Shown here piece by piece: positions 18,177 to 25,525 of a DNA stretch of 64,000 nucleotides. The stretch is from Contendibacter sp031732755 (lineage in GTDB: Bacteria; Pseudomonadota; Gammaproteobacteria; Competibacterales; Competibacteraceae). The translations under genes and the position numbers were made by a program. Each line of letters begins with the position of its first letter. Position 1 is the first letter of the stretch. The stretch is from contig JAVMKI010000070.1 in the NCBI GenBank assembly GCA_031732755.1, positions 1 to 64,000 on the forward strand, given 5' to 3'. The notes under the pieces are model-generated. The model had not been told where the DNA came from, did not search any database, and saw nothing but the letters and a program-made list of their open reading frames with translations.

Positions 18177-18335
18177 CTAATACCGATGCTGGGCGAAGGC
18201 GATTTTGTCGATCGCCGCCAACAACAGCGCCGAAACCACCAAGGTCGGGTGGACGATCACCAACCAGAGAATCTCTTTGTCATTGATGCCGTCGGCGTTC
18301 ATAAACACCCTGAGCAGGTGAATGGAGGAAATATG
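18177..18335 (-). pseudogene. C-terminal remnant of a UPF0114 (YqhA-like) membrane protein
   Basis: Read on the minus strand, the frame after an in-frame TGA gives HISSIHLLRVFMNADG and then about 35 more residues (NDKEILWLVIVHPTLVVSAL and on) before TAG at 18177-18179. This matches the conserved C-terminus of YqhA/UPF0114 proteins (AISSIHLLRVFM..., then W-VIIHLTFVLSA). The full protein is about 160-170 residues, so roughly two thirds are missing. The stump ends close to the stop of the ABC permease gene, which suggests a deletion joint near 18336. An internal ATG could start a 42-residue peptide, but a decayed gene is more likely. Confidence 0.75.
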
Positions 18336-18358
18336 TCAGTTCAGTAACGAAACTTCCT

Positions 18359-19159
18359 TTACTCCCCCGACTGCAACAGCGAACCCCGTTCGCGCGCCTG
18401 GTGGACGGTGGCCAGAAACACCTGGATGCCCAAACCCAGATAGCCAGCATCAAGCAATAGCGCGTAGAGCAGGAAATCCAGCCGAACCACATGCTCCAGC
18501 AACACCACCCGCATTCCCTCGAACACGTAGCTGGCTGGCAGCGCCCAGGCCAACGGTTGCAGCCAACCGGGCAGCGTGGCGATGGGATAATAAATTCCGC
18601 AGAGTGGCGCCAACGCGAAAATCGCCGCCCAGGCGATGCTTTCCGCCCCCATGCCGTAGCGCAGCACCAGCGCCGACACCAACAGGCCGATGGCCCAGCC
18701 CATCAACAGCAGGTTGAGGAAAAAACCCGCCAGCGGCAGGCCGAGACTGAACAGGTTGAAGCCGTAGAACGGAATCGCCAGCAGGACCGCAATGCCCACG
18801 CCGATCAGGGTACGCACCAGGCTAATGGACATCAGCGCGACGATCAGCTCCATGGGTTGCAGCGGGCTGATGAGCAATTGCGCCAGATTGCGAGCGTGCA
18901 GTTCCTCGAAAAATACCACCGACAGACCCAGTTGGCTGCGAAACAGAATGTCCCACAGCAACACGCCGGCCAGCAGCAGCCCCGTTGCCTGACTCAGCAC
19001 GTCGCTATGGCCGGCCAAATACCGGGTGATGAAGCCCCACAGGATCATCTGCACCGTGGGCCAGTAGGCCAGTTCGACGATGCGAACCCGCGAACTCCGC
19101 AGCAGGTAGAGATAGCGCAAGGCCAGCGCGCCGATCCGGCGTGGGGAAATACCACTCAT
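18359..19159 (-). CDS. ABC-2 type transporter permease
   Basis: 266 residues from the ATG that overlaps the stop of the ATPase gene (ATGA at 19156-19159). Six hydrophobic segments are predicted in the ABC2_membrane pattern: near 30-50, 58-75, 105-135, 140-165, 172-190 and 235-255. An amphipathic stretch, FFEELHARNLAQLLISPLQP, matches the coupling region of this family. It pairs with the ATPase just upstream to form an exporter of NodIJ/YadGH type with unknown substrate. A longer frame extends upstream but is a shadow of the ATPase gene. Confidence 0.9.
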   Translation of the reverse strand: MSGISPRRIGALALRYLYLLRSSRVRIVELAYWPTVQMILWGFITRYLAGHSDVLSQATGLLLAGVLLWDILFRSQLGLSVVFFEELHARNLAQLLISPLQPMELIVALMSISLVRTLIGVGIAVLLAIPFYGFNLFSLGLPLAGFFLNLLLMGWAIGLLVSALVLRYGMGAESIAWAAIFALAPLCGIYYPIATLPGWLQPLAWALPASYVFEGMRVVLLEHVVRLDFLLYALLLDAGYLGLGIQVFLATVHQARERGSLLQSGE

Positions 19160-19908
19160 TCCACTACCTCGCCGCGCTGAATGCCTCGGGCGATGTCGAG
19201 AAAGACTTCCTCCATATCCTTGCGACCGTAGCGGTGAATCAACTCGCGCGGCGCGCCGGTGGCGACCACACGGCCCGCCCGCAGCATGATGACCTGGTCG
19301 CACAGCCGCTCGACTTCACTCATGTTGTGCGAAGCCAGCAGCAAGGTGGCGCCGCTTTGCCGCTGATAGTTGGTCAGAATGTGGCGCATCCGGTCGGCGG
19401 TGTCGGGATCGAGCGAAGCGGTCGGTTCATCCAGCAGCAGGATTTCCGGTGCGTTCAACAGCGCCTTGGCCAACGCCACGCGGGTTTTTTGGCCAGCGGA
19501 CAGACTGCCATGGGGACGCTGGAAAAAGGCGTCAATGTCCAACTCCCGCCCTAGCGTCGCCAACCGTTCCCGCACGCGGCGCACGCCATACAATCGGGCG
19601 TAAACGGTCAGGTTTTCAGCGACGGTCAACCGTTGCGGCAAGTCGATGTAGGGCGAGGAAAAATTCATGCGCGACAACACACGCTGGCGATGGCGCGGCA
19701 TGTCCTCGCCCAGGATGCGAATCTGGCCGCTGGTCGGCAACAACAACCCCAACAGCATGGCGATGGTCGTGGTCTTGCCCGCGCCGTTGCCGCCCAGCAG
19801 GGCGCAGGTCGTCCCCCGGCCGATGGCGAAGTCGATGGCGTCCACCGCCCGCACCGAACCGTAGTGTTTACTGAGGTTCTCGACTTGAATGACGAGTGGT
19901 TCAGCCAC
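19156..19908 (-). CDS. ABC transporter ATP-binding protein
   Basis: 250 residues. It has Walker A GGNGAGKTTT (about 39-48), Q-loop region, ABC signature LSAGQKTRVALAKALL, Walker B EILLLDEPTASLD and the switch histidine in LLASHNMSE. The sequence resembles CcmA/NodI-type ATPases that work with ABC-2 permeases. It starts one base after the ubiH stop, so it is probably the fourth gene of the ygfB-pepP-ubiH unit. Substrate unknown; ATP binding is sure. Confidence 0.93.
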   Translation of the reverse strand: MAEPLVIQVENLSKHYGSVRAVDAIDFAIGRGTTCALLGGNGAGKTTTIAMLLGLLLPTSGQIRILGEDMPRHRQRVLSRMNFSSPYIDLPQRLTVAENLTVYARLYGVRRVRERLATLGRELDIDAFFQRPHGSLSAGQKTRVALAKALLNAPEILLLDEPTASLDPDTADRMRHILTNYQRQSGATLLLASHNMSEVERLCDQVIMLRAGRVVATGAPRELIHRYGRKDMEEVFLDIARGIQRGEVVE

Positions 19909-19909
19909 T

Positions 19910-21130
19910 TCAAATCGCGTCCCGCGCCAGTCGCGGCAAATCGCCGTCCAGCCCCATCGCCCGGCGGGCGATTCGATGCTTGAGCGGTCCGGCGGCGTCG
20001 GTCAGATTGAGGCCGAGGTTGCGCAACAGTCGCACCGGCGGCGGCGTGGCGCCAAACAATCGCTTGAAGCCGTCCATCACCCCCATCATCAGCAGATTGT
20101 CGCCCTTGCGCCAGCGTTCGTAGCGACGCAGCACCTTGAGCGCGCCAAGGTCGTGGCCGGCGGCGACCGCGTCCAGAATGACCTCGGCCAGCGCCGCCGC
20201 GTCCAGCAACCCCAGATTCACGCCCTGGCCGGCTAGCGGATGGATGACGTGGGCGGCATCGCCGATGAGGGCGAGGCCGGGTTTGACATAGGCATGGGCG
20301 TGTTGCCGCCGCAGCGGGAACGCCAGCCGTGGCCCCACTTCAAGGATCGCTCCCAGCCGCCAGTCGAACGCCTCGGCCAGCGCCTGGGCAAAGTCGGATT
20401 CGTCCAAGGCCAGCAATGCCCCGGCCCATTCCGGCGTGGTCGCCCAAACGATGGAGCAGCGACCATCGGCCAGCGGCAAGAACGCCAATGGCCCGGTCGG
20501 CAGAAAGCGTTGCCAGGCGGTTGCCTGATGCGGCTCGGCGGTGCGCACGTTGGCGACGACCGCGTGCTGGCCGTAATTCCAGCCGCTGGTTTTGATCCCC
20601 GCCATTTCCCGGACCTTCGATTCCGCGCCGTCCGCGCCAACCAACAACCGGGTGGTCAATTCACGCCCGTCGCGCAAACGCGCCCGCCAGCGACCGTTCT
20701 CCAATGCTTCGACGGTATCCAGCGCCGCCGGACAGAGCAACTCCACAGTCGGTAGTTGCCGCGCCCGTTCCAGCAGAGCGGATTGAATCACCCGGTTTTC
20801 GATGATCCAGCCGAGTGATGATTCACCCATGGCGGCGCTGTCGAAATGAATACCGCCAAAACCGGCCGCATCCCATACCCGCATGTCGCGAAAGGGGCTG
20901 ACCCGCCAGGCGGCGATGCCGTCCCACGCGCCCACCGCCGCGAAAATGCGCCGCGAGGCATGGCTGATGGCGGACACCCGCGAATCCAGATTCACGCCCG
21001 GTCGGATGCGGTCCAGCGGCATTCCTTCAAGCAGGGCGATCTTCAAGTCGGCGACACCCAGCGCGCAGGCCAGCGTCGAACCAACCATGCCGCCACCAAC
21101 GATCAGCAGGTCGTAGTCGCTGGCCGTCAT
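19910..21130 (-). CDS. ubiH: UbiH/UbiI-family FAD-dependent ubiquinone hydroxylase
   Basis: 406 residues. The family hydroxylates the ring of ubiquinone precursors. The N-terminal FAD-binding motif is DYDLLIVGGGMVGSTLACAL; the second (GD) motif is LLVGADGAESKVR near 170; the third is ALIGDAAHVIHPLAGQGVNLGLLD near 290, a signature of ubiquinone hydroxylases. Its ATG overlaps the pepP stop (ATGA at 21127-21130). The symbol rests on the pepP-ubiH order; E. coli has a second paralogue, ubiI, right after, which is absent here, so ubiI or a dual-function enzyme cannot be excluded. Confidence 0.85.
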   Translation of the reverse strand: MTASDYDLLIVGGGMVGSTLACALGVADLKIALLEGMPLDRIRPGVNLDSRVSAISHASRRIFAAVGAWDGIAAWRVSPFRDMRVWDAAGFGGIHFDSAAMGESSLGWIIENRVIQSALLERARQLPTVELLCPAALDTVEALENGRWRARLRDGRELTTRLLVGADGAESKVREMAGIKTSGWNYGQHAVVANVRTAEPHQATAWQRFLPTGPLAFLPLADGRCSIVWATTPEWAGALLALDESDFAQALAEAFDWRLGAILEVGPRLAFPLRRQHAHAYVKPGLALIGDAAHVIHPLAGQGVNLGLLDAAALAEVILDAVAAGHDLGALKVLRRYERWRKGDNLLMMGVMDGFKRLFGATPPPVRLLRNLGLNLTDAAGPLKHRIARRAMGLDGDLPRLARDAI

Positions 21131-22494
21131 CGTCTTTCCCGCATCAGCGCCTCGATCTCATCCACTTCCTTGGGGGCGGCGGCGGTCAGCACCGCATTGC
21201 CATCATCCGTAACCAGCACGTCGTCTTCAATGCGCACGCCGATGCGCTGCCAGCACTCGTCCAGTTCGGTTTCCAGATGAACCCCCAGCCGCGCCCAATG
21301 GGCATCCAGAATCTTGCCACCAGCGGGGATATACAAACCAGGTTCGATGGTGGTAACCATGCCCGGCTCAAAGACCCGCCAGTCGTCGCCAGTTTTGTAA
21401 TCGCCCACGTCATGTACGTCCATGCCCAGCCAGTGACCGGTACGGTGCATGTAGAACGCTTTGTGTTGCTCCGTCTGGATCAACTCCTCCACGTCGCCCC
21501 GCAATAAACCCAACGCCACCAGCCCCTCGGTCAGCGTTCGCACCGCCGCATCGTGCGGTTCGCTGAAGTGGCGGCCCGGTCGAACCTGGTCAATCGCCGC
21601 TTTCTGCGCGGCCAACACCAACTCGTAGATGGCGCGCTGCTCGCCGGAAAAGCGGCCGTTCACCGGAAAGCTGCGGGTGATGTCGGACGCATAGCCGTCC
21701 AATTCCGCGCCGGCATCGATCAAAACGAGGTCACCATCGCGCAATGGGGCGTTGTTTTCGGTGTAGTGCAGGATGCAACCGTTGTCGCCGCCGCCGACGA
21801 TGGACGGATAAGCCCAGCCAGCGCCGTGGCGAATGAAGGTGTACAGAATTTCCGCTTCGAGTTCGTACTCCATCCGGCCCGGATGACAGGCGCGCATCGC
21901 CCGTTGATGCGCCTCGGCGGCGATCCGGGCGGATTCGCGCATCACCGCGATTTCCTCTGGCTCCTTGCGCAACCGCATGGCGTGCAGCAAGTGTTCCAGG
22001 GCCACGAACACTGCGGGCGTTCGCACCCCGATCCGCGCCTTGCCGCGCACCTGATTGAGCCAACCCATCATCCGTCGGTCGAATTCGGGATTGCCGCCAA
22101 TGGCGTAAAACACCCGCTCGCGGTTTTCCAGCAGCGACGGCAACCGCTGATCGATCTCGGCAATAGGATGGGCGTTGTCCACCCCGTAGCGCTCCATGGC
22201 GCCCCGTGGCCCCGCGCGGCGGCCATGCCAGATTTCCATGTGCGGATCACGCTCGCGGCAGAACAGCAAAAATTCGTGCTCGCCGCCGGGCGCGAGCACG
22301 GCGATGGCTTCGGGTTCGGGAAAGCCGGTCAGATAATAGAAATCACTGTCTTGGCGAAACGGGTGATGCACATCGCGGTTGCGTGGTGTTTCGAAAGCGG
22401 CGGGCAACAAGGCGATGGAACCCGGCCCCATGCGCTCAAGCAGGGCGCGGCGACGACGGGCAAATACAGCGGCGGGAATGGCGCGGGCGAACAT
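21127..22494 (-). CDS. pepP: Xaa-Pro aminopeptidase (aminopeptidase P)
   Basis: 455 residues, close to E. coli PepP (441). It removes N-terminal residues that precede proline. The N-terminal creatinase-like domain (DSDFYYLTGFPEPEAIAVL) is followed by the pita-bread fold. The two-metal ligands are seen in VLIDAGAELDGYASDITR (two Asp), the His in YMHRTGHWLGMDVHD, and two Glu in TTIEPGLYIP and VRIEDDVLVT. It is 14 bases after ygfB and overlaps ubiH, the order ygfB-pepP-ubiH known in gammaproteobacteria. Confidence 0.96.
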   Translation of the reverse strand: MFARAIPAAVFARRRRALLERMGPGSIALLPAAFETPRNRDVHHPFRQDSDFYYLTGFPEPEAIAVLAPGGEHEFLLFCRERDPHMEIWHGRRAGPRGAMERYGVDNAHPIAEIDQRLPSLLENRERVFYAIGGNPEFDRRMMGWLNQVRGKARIGVRTPAVFVALEHLLHAMRLRKEPEEIAVMRESARIAAEAHQRAMRACHPGRMEYELEAEILYTFIRHGAGWAYPSIVGGGDNGCILHYTENNAPLRDGDLVLIDAGAELDGYASDITRSFPVNGRFSGEQRAIYELVLAAQKAAIDQVRPGRHFSEPHDAAVRTLTEGLVALGLLRGDVEELIQTEQHKAFYMHRTGHWLGMDVHDVGDYKTGDDWRVFEPGMVTTIEPGLYIPAGGKILDAHWARLGVHLETELDECWQRIGVRIEDDVLVTDDGNAVLTAAAPKEVDEIEALMRERR

Positions 22495-22508
22495 CGGTGG
22501 CTTCCGGT

Positions 22509-23060
22509 TTAGTGCAGACGGCGTGGAGTGGCGGGGCGGCGCAGATCCTCCAGGATCATCAACAATCCAATCCGCAGGTACTCGACCACTTCGGCGTAGG
22601 CGGTTTCATCGGCTTCATTGGCCGCATCGGTCTCGAAGCCCACTTGGGCGATCTCGGCCGCGTCGCGCAGAAATTCCCGGCTGTCCGCAGACAGCGCGCC
22701 GTCCCGATCCGCCCGGCCTAGCCCCAACCCGTACAACAACCCCTGGCACCAGGCGCCGAGCGCATCGGCCCGCCGATTCAAGGGAGCGTCATCGTCGGGT
22801 AATAATGGAGCCACGGATCCGTCGGCGGAATCCAGTTGAGCGGCGCCGAACTCCAGCAGTTTGGCGAGTAGATCGCAAACCGGCTCGGTCAGTTCCACGC
22901 CATCGGCCAACTCCCCGCGCGCTAGCGCAAGCCAACGGTCGCGGTCGAGCGTGGGATCGGCGCAAAGGAAACCGCACAATAGACCGTGCAACTCCGCAGG
23001 ATCGAACGGATCGAGCAGGCGGGCCAGGCGCTCGAACAGGGGGATAGAGGCGGTGGACAT
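22509..23060 (-). CDS. ygfB: UPF0149 family protein YgfB
   Basis: 183 residues with the family features ELHGLLCGFLCADP near residue 28, ALGAWCQGLLYGLGL near 105 and the C-terminal AYAEVVEYLRIGLLMI. In Pseudomonas, YgfB affects antibiotic response regulators, but its role in other species is poorly known. ATG 23060 is preferred to an in-frame start 39 bases upstream because it gives the usual short N-terminus. It is the first gene of the minus-strand unit and diverges from the zapA unit across 133 bases. Confidence 0.93.
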   Translation of the reverse strand: MSTASIPLFERLARLLDPFDPAELHGLLCGFLCADPTLDRDRWLALARGELADGVELTEPVCDLLAKLLEFGAAQLDSADGSVAPLLPDDDAPLNRRADALGAWCQGLLYGLGLGRADRDGALSADSREFLRDAAEIAQVGFETDAANEADETAYAEVVEYLRIGLLMILEDLRRPATPRRLH

Positions 23061-23156
23061 GCGATGGACTCCAGCGCTGAGGAGCGGTGTTAGGTTCAAT
23101 CATCCTAACATCCCACGCCAGAACTCTGAAATTTTGGTAGGGGGCGACAATTGAAA

Positions 23157-23186
23157 TTGACCGAATCGGAAGCGCCGCTCTATAGT
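23157..23186 (+). promoter_or_regulatory. Probable sigma-70 promoter for the zapA unit
   Basis: TTGACC at 23157-23162, an 18-base spacer and TATAGT at 23181-23186. Transcription would begin about seven bases after the -10, which is at or within one or two bases of the ATG at 23194. Confidence 0.55.
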
Positions 23187-23193
23187 AATCGTT

Positions 23194-23481
23194 ATGGAAA
23201 ATAATCGTTTTGTTGAAAGCGAACCGCTCGCTGAGGTGGATGATGGCGCCCCGCTGCCAGAGGCGGTGGAAACGGCCGAAACCTATCTGGCGATTTTGGC
23301 CGAACGGGTCGAGCGCCTGGCCGAGTGGTGCGAGCGCCTGGCGCGGGAAAATCAGTCCTTGCGCGAAGAAATGACCACGCTGCAAGGCGAACGCGATGCG
23401 CTGCGCGAGAAGAACGACCAATTGCGCGCGCGCATCGACGCGATGATTGTCCGGTTGAAAGGATTGGGGCAAACCTTGTGA
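23194..23481 (+). CDS. Small coiled-coil protein (TIGR02449 / ZapB-like)
   Basis: 95 residues. An acidic N-terminal third is followed by an uninterrupted heptad-repeat coiled coil (about 30-90) ending in RIDAMIVRLKGLGQ, the conserved end of TIGR02449 proteins, which stand just before zapA in many gammaproteobacteria. The position and coiled coil suggest a partner of ZapA at the division ring, but this is inference. There is no ribosome binding site before the ATG and a promoter -10 ends seven bases upstream, so the message may be leaderless, or translation may begin at GTG 23236. The stop overlaps the GTG of zapA. Confidence 0.85.
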   Translation: MENNRFVESEPLAEVDDGAPLPEAVETAETYLAILAERVERLAEWCERLARENQSLREEMTTLQGERDALREKNDQLRARIDAMIVRLKGLGQTL

Positions 23482-23795
23482 GCCAGAACACCATCAGCGT
23501 AGCCGTGCATCTGGCCGGCAACGACTATCGCTTCGCCTGTTTACCCGCCGAGCGGGAGGAGTTGCTGGAAGCCGCGCATCACCTCGACCGGAAAATGCGG
23601 GAAATTCGCGACCACAGTGGCAAGAATCTGTCGCTGGAGTCCATCGTCATGATGGCCGCGCTCAACCTCAGTTACGAGTTGCTGCGACAGCAACGCCAGG
23701 CGGCTGAAACCGATGTGCTGTTGAACAACCACCTCCGGGATTTATTGCAAAAAGTTGACGTGACCCTAAGCCAGGTCACGGCAATGGAGTTATAA
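23478..23795 (+). CDS. zapA: Cell division protein ZapA
   Basis: 105 residues from a GTG that overlaps the previous stop (GTGA at 23478-23481). ZapA binds FtsZ and cross-links its filaments at midcell. The globular N-terminal domain has VHLAGNDYRFACLPAEREELLEAAHHLD; the C-terminal helix and coiled coil (MAALNLSYELL onward) make the tetramer. Length matches the family (about 105-110). The frame is open further upstream, but those residues are a shadow of the coiled-coil gene. The 6S RNA gene follows at once, as in E. coli. Confidence 0.95.
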   Translation: MSQNTISVAVHLAGNDYRFACLPAEREELLEAAHHLDRKMREIRDHSGKNLSLESIVMMAALNLSYELLRQQRQAAETDVLLNNHLRDLLQKVDVTLSQVTAMEL

Positions 23796-23796
23796 T
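23791..23796 (+). promoter_or_regulatory. -10 element before 6S RNA
   Basis: A perfect TATAAT overlaps the zapA stop codon and lies 22 bases before the predicted 6S closing stem. No good -35 stands 16-18 bases upstream. In E. coli ssrS the precursor also starts upstream of the mature end and is processed. Confidence 0.5.
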
Positions 23797-23817
23797 AAGC
23801 TCCGTCGATTTCAGTTC

Positions 23818-24014
23818 GGGCGCTCCCTGCGGTGTTCGAGTAGTGGGCTGGGTAACCCCTTGATCCTAATTAATCTGACCCAGGGTGAGCGGTTGTCGGC
23901 GTAAGTGTGCAAGTCCGCCGCGTCGCGGAAAGCCTGATACGCCGCGCTGTTCCCCCACTTGAACCTTGCGGTTCAAGGGTAACAGCTCAAAACGACACAG
24001 GCGGAGAGCGCCCT
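23818..24014 (+). ncRNA. ssrS: 6S RNA
   Basis: The interval between zapA and fau is the conserved place for 6S RNA. The predicted ends pair: gggcgctc at 23818-23825 with gagcgccc at 24006-24013. The 3' half holds the E. coli-like segment cttgaaccttgcggttcaag followed by ggtaacagc, then cgacacaggcggagag leading into the closing stem. A long irregular hairpin with a central bubble is expected; it mimics an open promoter and binds sigma-70 RNA polymerase in stationary phase. Length is about 197 bases against 184 in E. coli. Exact ends are estimated from the stem. Confidence 0.88.
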
Positions 24015-24028
24015 CCTCTTGCCACTCT

Positions 24029-24059
24029 GGCGACGTTATAACGCGTCGCCTTTGTTTTT
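24029..24059 (+). terminator. Rho-independent terminator after 6S RNA
   Basis: ggcgacg at 24029-24035 pairs with cgtcgcc at 24044-24050, followed by tttgttttt. It lies 15 bases after the 6S RNA and 15 bases before fau, so it can end the 6S transcript or limit read-through into fau. Confidence 0.85.
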
Positions 24060-24074
24060 CCGCTTCGCATTCCC

Positions 24075-24704
24075 ATGATGGATGACCCCGGCGCATTGCG
24101 CCAGCGACTGCGTCAATTGCGCCGTGCCTTGTCCCCCGCCGCGCGACGCCAAGCGGCATTGGCCATTGCCCACCGGCTCGAAACCTGGCCAGGCTGGATC
24201 AGCGCGAACCGAGTGGCGGGTTATTGGGCCTGTGACGGCGAATTGGACCCGGCGCTATTGCTAGAGCGCGTCTGGGCCACCGGTCGGTCGGTGTATCTAC
24301 CGGTGCTGGCGGGCGAAAACGCCCTCCGCTTCGCGCCGTATTCACCCGGAATGCCGATGCGCCGTAACCGGTTCAATATCCCCGAACCCGAAGTTGCACC
24401 AGAAAGATGGCTGGAACCCCATCAGTTGGACCTGGTGCTGACGCCGCTGGTGGCCTTCGATCCGACGGGAACCCGCCTTGGCATGGGCGGCGGGTTTTAC
24501 GACCGCGCCTTCGCGTTCCTGGGTAACCCCAATTATCGTGGCCATTGCCCTGTGTTGCTGGGCCTGGGTTACGAGTTCCAAGGTGTTGCGGCACTGGTTC
24601 GACAAGTTTGGGATGTGCCGCTGGATGCGGTGGTCACGGACGCGGCGTTGCGCCAGTTTTCCAGCGATGATTCGTCCGATGCGCCCGACTTGCCCACAGA
24701 TTGA
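24075..24704 (+). CDS. fau: 5-formyltetrahydrofolate cyclo-ligase
   Basis: 209 residues (ygfA in E. coli). It converts 5-formyl-THF to 5,10-methenyl-THF using ATP. The family motifs are the basic N-terminus LRQRLRQLRRALSP, YLPVLAGENALRFAPY, and the phosphate-binding GTRLGMGGGFYDRAF near residue 136. Either of two neighbouring ATGs (24075 or 24078) may be used. In E. coli 6S RNA and ygfA share a transcript; here a terminator separates them. Confidence 0.95.
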   Translation: MMDDPGALRQRLRQLRRALSPAARRQAALAIAHRLETWPGWISANRVAGYWACDGELDPALLLERVWATGRSVYLPVLAGENALRFAPYSPGMPMRRNRFNIPEPEVAPERWLEPHQLDLVLTPLVAFDPTGTRLGMGGGFYDRAFAFLGNPNYRGHCPVLLGLGYEFQGVAALVRQVWDVPLDAVVTDAALRQFSSDDSSDAPDLPTD

Positions 24705-24755
24705 AAACGCGGCGGTGGTACACGAAGCTTGATCGAAATTCGGGGGAAACAGACG

Positions 24756-25424
24756 ATGTCCACTGATGACATGAAACAGCGCGCCGCCGAAGCGGCTTTG
24801 GAATACATCGAGGATCATGTCGTCCTGGGTGTCGGCACCGGTTCGACGGTCAACCATTTCATTGATGCCTTGGCCCGTATCAAGCACCGACTGGACGGGG
24901 TAGTGTCCAGTTCCGAGGCGACCACGCAACGACTAAAAGCGCACCGGATTCCAGTGCTGGATTTGAACGCTGTTGGGCCGTTGCCGCTGTACGTGGATGG
25001 CGCTGACGAAGTGAATCGTCAGTTGCACATGATCAAGGGCGGCGGTGGAGCGCTGACCCGCGAAAAGATTGTCGCCGCCGCCAGCGAACGGTTCGTTTGC
25101 ATCGCCGATCAGACCAAACTAGTGGATGTGCTGGGAACCTTTCCGTTGCCGGTCGAGGTGATTCCGATGGCGCGCAGCCATGTAGGTCGGGAACTGCTGA
25201 AGCGCGGCGGTCAGCCCGTGTTACGCGAAAACGTCGTCACGGATAACGGCAATCTGATTATTGATGTCTATAACCTACAGATTCTGGCACCGGCCCACTT
25301 GGAGGCGGAACTGAACAACATCGCCGGCATCGTCGCCGTGGGGCTGTTTGCCCTGCGACCAGCGGATGTGCTGTTGTTAGGAACAGAGCAGGGTGTTCGG
25401 AAAATCAGCGGCGATAGCAACTAG
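24756..25424 (+). CDS. rpiA: Ribose-5-phosphate isomerase A
   Basis: 222 residues (E. coli 219). It interconverts ribose-5-phosphate and ribulose-5-phosphate in the pentose phosphate pathway. Motifs: VVLGVGTGSTVNHFIDAL, SSEATTQRLK, YVDGADEVN and KGGGGALTREKI with the catalytic acid and lysine. ATG 24756 is preferred over the upstream in-frame start at 24729 because GGGGGA stands seven to eleven bases before it and the protein then begins as usual. It is 51 bases after fau and the last gene of this plus-strand run. Confidence 0.96.
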   Translation: MSTDDMKQRAAEAALEYIEDHVVLGVGTGSTVNHFIDALARIKHRLDGVVSSSEATTQRLKAHRIPVLDLNAVGPLPLYVDGADEVNRQLHMIKGGGGALTREKIVAAASERFVCIADQTKLVDVLGTFPLPVEVIPMARSHVGRELLKRGGQPVLRENVVTDNGNLIIDVYNLQILAPAHLEAELNNIAGIVAVGLFALRPADVLLLGTEQGVRKISGDSN

Positions 25425-25463
25425 AGAACTCGCAACCTCCGACGCTTCGATCATCGGGCGCAA

Positions 25464-25491
25464 TAAAAACGGGCGCTGTCGCCAGCGCCCG
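25464..25491 (-). terminator. Rho-independent terminator of the first porin gene
   Basis: Read on the minus strand, CGGGCGCTG and CAGCGCCCG form a nine-bp stem with a four-base loop, followed by TTTTTATTG. On the plus strand no T-run follows, so it does not serve rpiA. Confidence 0.85.
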
Positions 25492-25525
25492 TCGCTGCCC
25501 TTACGCCTGATGTCAGGCTTTGGTC

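Noticed and set aside
19160..19303. Upstream extension of the ABC permease
   Set aside because: Arg/Gly-rich shadow of the ATPase gene; the overlapping ATG gives the normal start.
21553..22512. Plus-strand frame of 319 codons opposite pepP
   Set aside because: Shadow frame; pepP has full metal-binding motifs.
23755..23796. TTGACG ... TATAAT as a full 6S promoter
   Set aside because: The spacer is 30 bases, too long for sigma-70; only the -10 is reported.
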